Shown here: positions 34,973 to 43,053 of the stretch, in pieces
Layout: the number at the start of each line of letters is the position of its first letter
Position numbering within the stretch: position 1 is the stretch's first letter
Assembly (NCBI GenBank): GCA_016211085.1
Contig: JACQSY010000118.1
Span: 1 to 48,418 of the forward strand
From: Acidobacteriota bacterium
GTDB taxonomy: Bacteria > Acidobacteriota > UBA6911 > RPQK01 > JACQSY01
Direction: 5' to 3'
DNA length: 48,418 nucleotides
Notes under the pieces: model-generated
Database searches by the model: none
The model's input: only the letters and a program-made list of their open reading frames with translations
What the model was told of the DNA's origin: nothing
Translations under genes and position numbers: made by a program

Positions 34973-36811
34973 ATGATGCAACAAGAGACAAGATGGTTCA
35001 AAAGTGTTCGGCGGGCACTCGGCTTTGTCGGTTTTTTGCTCGGGACATTTAGCTATTTGTTAGCCACTTCACAAGAGAGTATCCCCACTGAGGTTTTGGC
35101 ATATGCCGATATAGTTTTTTACAACGGCCGCATTCTCACTGTTGACGACGAGTTCAGTGTGGCACAAGCCTTGGCAATCCGCGACGGGAAAATACTTGCC
35201 GTTGGTGACGATAGCAGGATTCTGAAAATGTCGGGTCCTGCGACAAAAAAATTTGATCTGGTGGGACGCACCGTGATTCCCGGAATGGTGGAGATCCATA
35301 CCGGTTTTTTTCTCGGTCAGGGACCTGCCGATCCACGCGGGCCTTTAGGAGCTGTTCAAGTTGATCTTTCAAATTTAGAAAAGGGGTTGGAGTCAATTCA
35401 GAAAGCTGCGGTAGAAAAAAAAACAGGCGAATGGCTCTTCATCTACTGCACTCCTCATGAGAACGTAAACAAACTAACCTTAGAAGGTTTGGATCAAGCC
35501 GTTCCTAATAATCCTCTGGTCATCACTCCCCATAGTGCAGATCTAAGCGTGATCAACAGCCAAACCATTCGATTATTGCCCGCAAACATCGATACCACTC
35601 CTGGATTTGTAAAAAACGCTGAAGGCAAGTTTACGGGTTTTCTTACAGGTTGGGCTGGCGGTGTGCTGAGGTATGAAACGGTTCCATGGCCAGATCTGGA
35701 CCAGTTGCTTCCGCAACAAGAGGACTTGTTGCGCTATGCAGCCAGTTGGGGATTATCTACTTTGGGTGGTCGATACAGCGGACAAAGCTTGACGATGATT
35801 CGCAAGCTTCAAGATCAAAAAAAACTATCACTCCGGATCCGAGCGGTCCTTGAGCTTTACCTTAATCCAATATTGGACCGCATGCTGATGCGTTTTGGGA
35901 ACCTGACCGGTTTGGGTGACGAGTGGTTTCGAATAACCGGAGGTACTGTAGTCCCTCCTGATGGCAACGAGCGATGGGGAACCGCGTATACTTTAAAACG
36001 CAAACTAAAGTTTGTGGAAGGCGATAATAAAGGACCATTTGGTCCCTTCACTTGGCGAGAGGGGGTTCACCCCCAAGATGATTGGAGGCAGAAGAGCGAT
36101 TACCGAAGCATCATAACTGCCAACCGTTTCGGGTGGAATATTACTGAAATCCACGCGAAAGGTGATGCCGCATTTGAAGAGTTGCTGAACGCCTACAGAG
36201 ATGCCGATCAGGTCAATTCGATCAAAGGGCGTCGCTTTGGTGCAGTCCATAATTTGATGCGCACGCCGGAGCAGATAAAAGAAGCAGCTAAGTACCAATT
36301 GCATCTTTCAGTTGGAATGGACATGTTGTTCTTGAGCCGTGATTCAACTGATGCATTAAAGCACCAGTATGGAGCGGACGCTGTCCACAGAATGCTTCCA
36401 GTCAAAAGTATGATAGATGCAGGTCTTGAGCCGACACTTGAACATCCCTATTTGGCTGAACGCCTACCTAATGCTTACATGACAATGATTGAGACCTTAG
36501 TAACAAGAGAAAATCAGGAGACAGGAGAAATATGGGGTCCTGATCAAAAAATCACACGGGAGCAGGCTCTGCGAATGGCGACGATATGGCCGGCGCGTTA
36601 TCACGGTAGTGAACATGAGATCGGCTCGCTCGAGCCAGGAAAATTAGCGGATTTAGTAATTCTAGGTGGAGATTTTTTAAAAGTAGCGGACAACGAGCTT
36701 CACACGATCCCAGTATTGGTGACCATCGTAGGCGGCAAAGTTGCGTATGACCGCGATGCGCTTCTTGGACAAAGAATCACGCCGAGCAGCAGTCTTATTT
36801 CGAAGCGCTAA
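34973..36811 (+). CDS. Secreted/tethered amidohydrolase, YtcJ-like, with altered metal motif
   Basis: A 612-residue amidohydrolase-superfamily protein of the YtcJ (amidohydrolase 3) type. An N-terminal signal or anchor (LGFVGFLLGTFSYLLAT, residues 17-33) is followed by the family opening DIVFYNGRILTVDDEFSVAQ. In the first metal strand, VIPGMVEIHTGFF replaces the usual H-x-H (His-Thr-Gly), so one ligand is missing. Later blocks remain: TEIHAKGDAAFEELLNAYRD near residue 385, FGAVHNLMRTPEQIK near residue 420 and SLEPGKLADLVILGGDF near the end. The intact second copy (43054-44934) has VETHAHF at the same place. It may be inactive or use a different metal arrangement. It sits between the TonB receptor and an M29-like gene. 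Confidence 0.82.
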   Translation: MMQQETRWFKSVRRALGFVGFLLGTFSYLLATSQESIPTEVLAYADIVFYNGRILTVDDEFSVAQALAIRDGKILAVGDDSRILKMSGPATKKFDLVGRTVIPGMVEIHTGFFLGQGPADPRGPLGAVQVDLSNLEKGLESIQKAAVEKKTGEWLFIYCTPHENVNKLTLEGLDQAVPNNPLVITPHSADLSVINSQTIRLLPANIDTTPGFVKNAEGKFTGFLTGWAGGVLRYETVPWPDLDQLLPQQEDLLRYAASWGLSTLGGRYSGQSLTMIRKLQDQKKLSLRIRAVLELYLNPILDRMLMRFGNLTGLGDEWFRITGGTVVPPDGNERWGTAYTLKRKLKFVEGDNKGPFGPFTWREGVHPQDDWRQKSDYRSIITANRFGWNITEIHAKGDAAFEELLNAYRDADQVNSIKGRRFGAVHNLMRTPEQIKEAAKYQLHLSVGMDMLFLSRDSTDALKHQYGADAVHRMLPVKSMIDAGLEPTLEHPYLAERLPNAYMTMIETLVTRENQETGEIWGPDQKITREQALRMATIWPARYHGSEHEIGSLEPGKLADLVILGGDFLKVADNELHTIPVLVTIVGGKVAYDRDALLGQRITPSSSLISKR

Positions 36812-36941
36812 ATACAGTGCAGTACCCTTTCGAGTGTTCCAAGGAGTGTGACCGCGCATTCTAGATCCGGGTACCCTGTGAGCAACCTTAACGACAAGAA
36901 GTGTTGGGACTGATCAACATCAGTTAAAAAGAGGTCGTGGA

Positions 36942-38591
36942 ATGAGAAAGAGGATCCTGACAATTGCCTTTTTTATTTGTGTGGTGGCTGTGGTGCTTTA
37001 CATTGATAGAACTGCCCGTGTCAAAAAAGAAGAAGAATTGGGCTACCCCCCACCGCTCTATCCAAAGTACCTCATTAAAGAACCTTCTTCAGAAGAGTTG
37101 ATAATGATGACCAGAGGTTTAGCACGTCAGACTGAAACAAGAAGCGGTCGGTTGGGAGTGCTGGAACAAGGTGAAAGAGGGCTTATTGTGATTAGTGCTC
37201 GCCAGGACCAGAGGATTATGCAGGCGGTGAAGAAAGCTTTGAGGGAAAGAGGTGCTGACGCCGATTGGATTTACGACTACGAACTGCTGATGTTGGAATT
37301 CAAATTGAGCGAAGAACAAGCCAAACAAAAGCTAGATGTCGGCAGGCTGGGAGCCAGGATAGGAACAATGTTCTCAGAAGGCGTGATGGAAGCTCTGCTT
37401 TTTCTGCCGCATAAATTTTTCCACGATATTTTAAATACTGTCTCTGAGGCGAATATAGAAAATGTGAACCGTCGTGAAGACAATGTGCAGTTGCTGGTTC
37501 CCGCCTTGAAATCTTATATGGATCAGCATCCAGAATATCGTTACACGTTTGTGAGTTTTTGGGCAGGTGGGCCGCTGATGCGAACCTTACGTGCCGCTTT
37601 GGGCGACCGATTTCAAATGGGTTGGCGCTACCCAAATATGAAAAGCCTCATGACTGAGAGCGTTGCATTTCCTGCAGACCTTTTCAGGGCGCTCGAAGAT
37701 AAGCTCATGGAGGTGATCCCATGGATTGAAGAGGTAAAGATCACGGATCCGGAAGGAACCTACGTTCGCTTTTCTGTTACCGAAGAGGAGGCGAAAGCCT
37801 GGGCGAAAGGCGCTTATTTTGTAAATTATATAAAGATGTATCCTCTTCAGGCTACTCTGGATGCATACCGTTCTACAGAGCTTTCCCGAGGAGAAGAAAA
37901 ACCACTTATAGTGGCTCCTTCATCGGAGGGGGTAATTGTTGGGACCGTAAATCACTCTGGAGTGTACTCAACAATGAAAGTGACCGTTCAAAATGGTTTA
38001 ATCCAAAAAGTAGAGGGCGGAGGTCGAGTCGGAGAGGAACTGCGTTCCCTTTTAACTAACGAGACACTGCAAAAGGCACATTATCCTGGCTTACCTCATC
38101 CCGGTTTTCTTTTTCTTTTCCAGGGTAGCTATGCAGTCAATCCTAAGACGGTGCGTGACTATGACAATTTGCCGGATGTGGATCGGTCAGGAATTTTGAC
38201 GTGGGGTTTCGGTGTAGATAGCTCTTTGCCAGAAGTCGCGCGTTTTGCGGCTAGTAACGATCTGCCCAATGCCCACGCGTTTCACATGCACAACTATTTT
38301 TCCACCTACGAAGTAAAACTTCGAGGTTCAAGAGAAACAGTCAAGTTGGTGGATAAGGGACAATTACGCGCCTTGAAGGATCCCGAAATCAAATCTCTCG
38401 CAAGCAAGTATGGGGATCCGGAGAAGATTTTGGCCGAAGATTTTATTCCCGCCGTGCCAGGCATCAACATTCCCGGAAATTATTGGGAGGATTACGGAAA
38501 AGATCCCATCAAGTATTATCAAAACGAGTGGAAAAAAATTGAAAGCGGTACCTACCCCTATTTGGTAGACAGACCTATACCGATATTTTAG
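36942..38591 (+). CDS. Membrane-anchored M29-aminopeptidase-like protein
   Basis: A 549-residue protein with an N-terminal membrane anchor (ILTIAFFICVVAVVLYI). The body resembles the thermophilic M29 aminopeptidase / NicX-type fold only in its second half: ITDPEGTYVRFSVTEEEAKA near residue 265, APSSEGVIVGTVNHSG near residue 325, TVQNGLIQKVEGGGRVGEEL near residue 350, and a late LPNAHAFHMHNYFSTYEVKL block with possible metal histidines. The N-terminal half (DYELLMLEFKLSEEQAKQKL, then RLGARIGTMFSEGVMEALLF) was not recognised. Start supported by GAGG upstream. It lies in a run of co-directional genes with the TonB receptor, amidohydrolase and ABC exporter genes. A periplasmic peptide hydrolase is possible, but function is not established. 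Confidence 0.6.
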   Translation: MRKRILTIAFFICVVAVVLYIDRTARVKKEEELGYPPPLYPKYLIKEPSSEELIMMTRGLARQTETRSGRLGVLEQGERGLIVISARQDQRIMQAVKKALRERGADADWIYDYELLMLEFKLSEEQAKQKLDVGRLGARIGTMFSEGVMEALLFLPHKFFHDILNTVSEANIENVNRREDNVQLLVPALKSYMDQHPEYRYTFVSFWAGGPLMRTLRAALGDRFQMGWRYPNMKSLMTESVAFPADLFRALEDKLMEVIPWIEEVKITDPEGTYVRFSVTEEEAKAWAKGAYFVNYIKMYPLQATLDAYRSTELSRGEEKPLIVAPSSEGVIVGTVNHSGVYSTMKVTVQNGLIQKVEGGGRVGEELRSLLTNETLQKAHYPGLPHPGFLFLFQGSYAVNPKTVRDYDNLPDVDRSGILTWGFGVDSSLPEVARFAASNDLPNAHAFHMHNYFSTYEVKLRGSRETVKLVDKGQLRALKDPEIKSLASKYGDPEKILAEDFIPAVPGINIPGNYWEDYGKDPIKYYQNEWKKIESGTYPYLVDRPIPIF

Positions 38592-38626
38592 AAATGCCGG
38601 CCTGCTCGAGCTTCTTCCATTAAAAA

Positions 38627-41542
38627 ATGGGCACAACTCGTTTCATTCATTACATACCGGTGCTGGGCAGGAACGCATTCCTAACCTTTTTTGCAATCAC
38701 CTCTCTCACAGTGTGGGTGCTAGTGACGACCAATGTGGTCACGAGATACGCAATAAAGGGCTACACAGAAGAACAGCTCAAGCAGCTGCATTGGGACGCC
38801 GTCATCTACCAATCACAAGATCTTGCTTTCCACGGAGACGTTAAAGGACGAATTTCAAAGATCAAGAACGTAGAGCGAGTTGAGACCCTGGGGCTCTTGC
38901 GGATGAGGTTAACACCAGCCAATGGGATTAGAATAGGGGGGAGGGTAAGTTCTGCGCCTTGGTTTTCCATAGTTTCAAGTTCTGATCCAGCTGTGCTTCC
39001 TTCCGAATTTAACCACGCATCTCCCAGAGACGATGGGAGCGCCACCCTCGTCATGTTCGGTCCTCAGAGTTTTGTGGGAGTCTATCTGGATCAGCTGCAA
39101 ATAGGCAGCGAACTGAGTCTCACTCAAAAAAATCCTGAGGGTGATTTGCAAATCTTTTCTACGCGAATCCAAAAAGTAAGCCAGGTTGAAAGAGGAGAAC
39201 TAGTTAAGTGGATTATTGGGCAGGTGGGGTCTACTGCATACGTTCCCCCTATGGGCCTGATCGCTGTAGTGTCTCCCGAGAGGTTGGACGCGGAAGTGGT
39301 GAGGTTGGAGCGCGCCTTCAAGGTATTGCGCACGGGTGCTGGGGTAGAAGAGGGAGGGGAAGTCGGGCAAGAAGGTCCGGCATACAGTCCCCAGATCATT
39401 CACCTGGTTTCACTACAACGTCGGGTCTTGTTTTCGGGCTGGGATCTCGAGGCTTCGTTAACAAGAGTGAGCAATGCGGTTGAGGAAGTTCGCGCTGAAG
39501 CAAGAAAAGTTAATTATAACGCCCTGGTGAACAGTGACCTGATGCTAACCCTCGAGAAGATGGTTGGGAACTCAGAAATGGTGGGCATTGTGGGTCTGCT
39601 TATCTCCATCCCCATTCTTTGGATGGTGTGGATATTGTCCAGAAGTCTAGCCGGACTGGTTTCTCTTAATGAACGTCGCACCATCGGCCTGATGCGGCTG
39701 CGCGGGGCTTCGGGAAGCGCTATTCGCTCTGCTCTTGCGTTCTCCATTCTCGCAGGTGGGCTGGCAGGCAGTGTGGCCGGTATTCTGCTGGGCAACCTGG
39801 TCCCCATTTTTGTTTACAAAGTTACTCCAGCGCAAATGATTAAGATTATAGAACCGGAGCTCCTGCTGATCTTTGCTGTCGTTGCAGCTGCGGTCGCCTA
39901 CTTTTCAGGACGAAGAGTTACCGAATACGCAACACGCATTACGCCGCGGGAAGCCTCGGCTCGAACATCTCCCTCCGAGTCGCAAATGTGGTCGCCAGCA
40001 TTTACCAACTTTCAACTGTTAGCTTTACTCGTGGGCGGTTACAAGATCGTTCTATGGATCGCGGATTACTCAGTGCAGGTTAGTTGGCTACAGACGATTG
40101 ACGGCCTACTGAATTTTCTAGCTGCGCCTCTCTTCATCTACGGGTTTACGTCATTCATCATCTCGCGTTCTAAAACCGTGCGAGTGCTGCTCCAGGGATT
40201 GGCTCGTCCTATTGCCGGGCGCCTGGAGTCGTTTGTGGTTGAAAACTTAATGATGAAACCCCACCGCGTGGCCAGTGCGATTCTGATCGCTTCCCTCATG
40301 TTCAGCATGGCCCTCTACCCCAAAATTACTGCCGATTCCTTTCAAGACAAAATCGCTCGGGGGCTGCGAGTCAACTTAGGCGCAGATCTGGTTTTGACAT
40401 TCAATGTTTCGGACCTCCCTGGCGGCGCAGAACTCAGAAGCAACGTGATCAGGGAGCAAGTCGACAAGTTGCGGGGAGTCGTTAATGAAACTATCCAAAA
40501 GATTGCTTCAGTTGGGGACGTAGACTCAGCAGAGCCTGTTTACGAATGCATGATTCCCGGAAGCTTTTACATACCAGGTCAAGCCAGTGTGCCGCTTTTT
40601 CTGCTCTCAGATTCAGATAAATTTTTGAACTCCGTTTACCACGAGCCTGCACTGGGCGTGGGAAAGCCGTTTACCGATGCCATCCAGACACTAGAAACCG
40701 GAGGCACGCTGATATCCAAAGGTTTGGTGGATTTTAATAGAGCCTCCATAGGCAGTGAGCTGATGCTCGGAAGAACAGCTTCTCGTGAGCAGGTAAAGGT
40801 ACCAATCACGGGAGCGATCGCAGTATTGCCCGGTGCATCGCGCGTGATCCTCGAAGATAGAGAAGCCTTTTCCGATTCGGACGTCGAATTTATCAATCAT
40901 CTCGCGCAGTCAAACGCGTTTATCACGGCAAAGCTGGACAACCCTGCCGTCGCACACCTGCAGGGTGTTTTTTCTCGAGTGATAATTCTCGTAAGCTTAA
41001 GAAACAGTGCCGATGCCGCTGTGGTTTTAACTTCAATCGAAAGTGTGGTTCGCCCGCTCAAGGCTGCGAGTACTTCTAATTTTTCTACACAGGTCAAAAG
41101 ACTTAGTAAGGATATGTTTGTTTCGCTGGCGCTCGAAAGCTTGAAGCTGTATGTTTTGGGAGGAATCCTGGTGGCGCTTGCAGGTGTGGTTGCCATCGGC
41201 ATAGTTAATTTTCTGGACTTGAAAAGAAACTTGGCGCTCCTTCGCATACGGGGGGGGTCGCCTCGTTTGCTGCTCAGGGCCGTTATCGCAGACTTCCTGG
41301 TGCCCATCTTGCTCGGGATGATTATTGGATCGGCAACGGGAGTTTTGACGGGTTACGGTTTGACAAATTACATCTTCCGAATACCTCGAGTGCTCTCCGC
41401 TGTTGTACTGAAGGTTCAACTTGTCGTGCCGCTACTGACGTGGGGCATCGTAGGGTTCTTATTTACTTGCTTTATGTTGCTGGCGTTAATTTTTAGTCAT
41501 TGGACTTTTCGGCGAAGCGCCAGGGAAGCGCTGAGGGGTTAA
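38627..41542 (+). CDS. ABC transporter permease with two FtsX domains
   Basis: A 971-residue membrane protein. One helix at residues 16-36 is followed by a periplasmic MacB-PCD-like domain of about 250 residues. The first FtsX domain has helices from about residue 325 and the coupling segment NERRTIGLMRLRGASGSA, and the second FtsX domain at the C-terminus has LKRNLALLRIRGGSPRLL and the last three helices. Both halves carry the typical L-R-x-R-G-x-S signature. About ten helices in total. This is the type seen in MacB/LolCE-like exporters that move peptides, lipoproteins or drugs from the periplasm outward. Weak ribosome site at the ATG. Its stop is nine bases from the start of the ATPase gene. 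No membrane-fusion (MacA) partner is present. Confidence 0.88.
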   Translation: MGTTRFIHYIPVLGRNAFLTFFAITSLTVWVLVTTNVVTRYAIKGYTEEQLKQLHWDAVIYQSQDLAFHGDVKGRISKIKNVERVETLGLLRMRLTPANGIRIGGRVSSAPWFSIVSSSDPAVLPSEFNHASPRDDGSATLVMFGPQSFVGVYLDQLQIGSELSLTQKNPEGDLQIFSTRIQKVSQVERGELVKWIIGQVGSTAYVPPMGLIAVVSPERLDAEVVRLERAFKVLRTGAGVEEGGEVGQEGPAYSPQIIHLVSLQRRVLFSGWDLEASLTRVSNAVEEVRAEARKVNYNALVNSDLMLTLEKMVGNSEMVGIVGLLISIPILWMVWILSRSLAGLVSLNERRTIGLMRLRGASGSAIRSALAFSILAGGLAGSVAGILLGNLVPIFVYKVTPAQMIKIIEPELLLIFAVVAAAVAYFSGRRVTEYATRITPREASARTSPSESQMWSPAFTNFQLLALLVGGYKIVLWIADYSVQVSWLQTIDGLLNFLAAPLFIYGFTSFIISRSKTVRVLLQGLARPIAGRLESFVVENLMMKPHRVASAILIASLMFSMALYPKITADSFQDKIARGLRVNLGADLVLTFNVSDLPGGAELRSNVIREQVDKLRGVVNETIQKIASVGDVDSAEPVYECMIPGSFYIPGQASVPLFLLSDSDKFLNSVYHEPALGVGKPFTDAIQTLETGGTLISKGLVDFNRASIGSELMLGRTASREQVKVPITGAIAVLPGASRVILEDREAFSDSDVEFINHLAQSNAFITAKLDNPAVAHLQGVFSRVIILVSLRNSADAAVVLTSIESVVRPLKAASTSNFSTQVKRLSKDMFVSLALESLKLYVLGGILVALAGVVAIGIVNFLDLKRNLALLRIRGGSPRLLLRAVIADFLVPILLGMIIGSATGVLTGYGLTNYIFRIPRVLSAVVLKVQLVVPLLTWGIVGFLFTCFMLLALIFSHWTFRRSAREALRG

Positions 41543-41551
41543 TGTGCGGCT

Positions 41552-42316
41552 ATGATTCAACGCTCTAGCGATTCTGGTTTGTTTAAGCACCAGGGATTGA
41601 ATATCATGACCGAGGCCCTGCACAAAAAATACGAAATAGGCGTCGACTCCGTTACGGCGGTTGACGGAGCCAGCATTGAAATCAGGCCCAGCATGACTGC
41701 GGCTCTGGTAGGAGTCAGCGGGTGCGGTAAGTCCACATTGTTGAATCTTCTCGGAGGCATTGATCGTCCGGACAAGGGCTCTATCACCGTGGGGGGCGTC
41801 GATATAACAAGGCTAAGCGAGCGTGACTTGGAAGAATATCGCTTGAACAAGATTGGCTTCGTGTTTCAAATGTTCAATTTGCTCCCCGCCCTTACTGCCG
41901 TCGAGAACGTCAAGCTGCCCATGACTATGGCGGGCAAGTTGGAAAAAGGAGAAAGGCATTGTCGTGCGCTCAATCTTTTGCAGTTGGTTGGAGTAGAAAA
42001 AAGGGCTCACAAGAGGCCGGATGAACTCAGCGGAGGGGAACAGCAGCGTGTTGCTATCGCCGTGGCTTTGGCAAATGACCCTGGAATCATCCTCGCGGAT
42101 GAGCCCACGGCTAACCTGGATCAAGCTAATTTGCGAAAGATACTTGCACTTCTTATCGGCCTGGCCAGTGAATGCAAGAAAACCATACTAATTGCCACAC
42201 ATGATCCTCGAGTCTCATCGGAAACCGAGATTGTGATTAAGATGGCGGAAGGCCGGATCTCTGATGTCTTGAAGGCTGAAAATCACATAAGAAAACTCGT
42301 GAGTCTTGGGGAGTAG
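41552..42316 (+). CDS. ABC transporter ATP-binding protein (MacB/LolD type)
   Basis: A 254-residue ATPase with Walker [10 protein letters not shown] near residue 54, Q-loop [20 protein letters not shown], signature [15 protein letters not shown] near residue 155, Walker [12 protein letters not shown] and H-loop ATHDPR. The fold begins at [15 protein letters not shown], so the ATG at 41552 with a few extra residues is a better start than 41606. It pairs with the FtsX permease nine bases upstream. The last 36 codons are almost duplicated at 31290-31398, upstream of the module. The family energises extrusion or extraction of lipophilic or peptidic cargo. Confidence 0.92.
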   Translation: MIQRSSDSGLFKHQGLNIMTEALHKKYEIGVDSVTAVDGASIEIRPSMTAALVGVSGCGKSTLLNLLGGIDRPDKGSITVGGVDITRLSERDLEEYRLNKIGFVFQMFNLLPALTAVENVKLPMTMAGKLEKGERHCRALNLLQLVGVEKRAHKRPDELSGGEQQRVAIAVALANDPGIILADEPTANLDQANLRKILALLIGLASECKKTILIATHDPRVSSETEIVIKMAEGRISDVLKAENHIRKLVSLGE

Positions 42317-42411
42317 ATTTTCTCTGACCAAGAACAGGTCATCTCCCCAAGATTTCGCGCTTGCCTGAAGGTCGTCTCCCCCCTAGGAAAATGAGCGGGA
42401 ACCGTGCTTAG

Positions 42412-42993
42412 TCAGTGCATGTAGAAAAAACAACTAATGATCACACTACCCGGAGCGTAAACCGACACTTTTGCGACTTCAGGTGGTATCGGAATGTCTG
42501 CTGCCGGCTCATCCATCCTGGTAACCTGCCCTTGATACTTAATTAACAGATCACTCTTCGGCTGGGCTTTCTCTGAAATTTTAAAGACAAGATCCACCAT
42601 GGGACCATTGAGAATGGCCTGTCTTGAGGCTTTTTCTCCGTTGAGGGTGGAAAGGATCAACTGAAGCAGGGTGGTTTCGGCATCCTCTGCATCCACTCCG
42701 GGCTGAGATTGCAACTCAGCCCCTACCAGGTCCGCCAGGCTGGTCTTTTCGACTCTGACCAAAGATAAATGCCTGGGAAGCGTTAAGGACAGGAGGACTC
42801 GTCCAACGTTTACCTCCTCAACTGTGTTCAGCTCAACCTGTAGTATGACCTCGTTTCCGGGGAACTGCGAAGAGGAGGTAATGCTCACGCGCGCGGGCAT
42901 TCCCTCCTCTTTCTGAAAACGTTCTCCGTAAGTCGATTTGTCAACAAGGGCGGCTGCAATCATAATCACCACAGCCGCCGCAGTTTTTCTCAT
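42412..42993 (-). CDS. Small secreted protein, cohesin-like fold
   Basis: A 193-residue protein with a signal peptide (MRKTAAAVVIMIAAALVDKS) and an all-beta body: RVSITSSSQFPGNEVILQVE, VNVGRVLLSLTLPRHLSLVR, VDLVFKISEKAQPKSDLLIK, then PPEVAKVSVYAPGSVIISC. The strand order and the P-G-N-E-V opening resemble cohesin domains, which bind dockerin partners or act as adhesins; this is inference from pattern. A single domain, with no dockerin seen nearby. It is on the minus strand with a 60-base gap to the second amidohydrolase and converges on the ATPase gene of the plus-strand module. Confidence 0.6.
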   Translation of the reverse strand: MRKTAAAVVIMIAAALVDKSTYGERFQKEEGMPARVSITSSSQFPGNEVILQVELNTVEEVNVGRVLLSLTLPRHLSLVRVEKTSLADLVGAELQSQPGVDAEDAETTLLQLILSTLNGEKASRQAILNGPMVDLVFKISEKAQPKSDLLIKYQGQVTRMDEPAADIPIPPEVAKVSVYAPGSVIISCFFYMH

Positions 42994-43053
42994 CGTCAGT
43001 ACAACCCGATGACTCCGCCCTTGAGAAGTTGGGTACTGATCTCTTTTTCAGTC

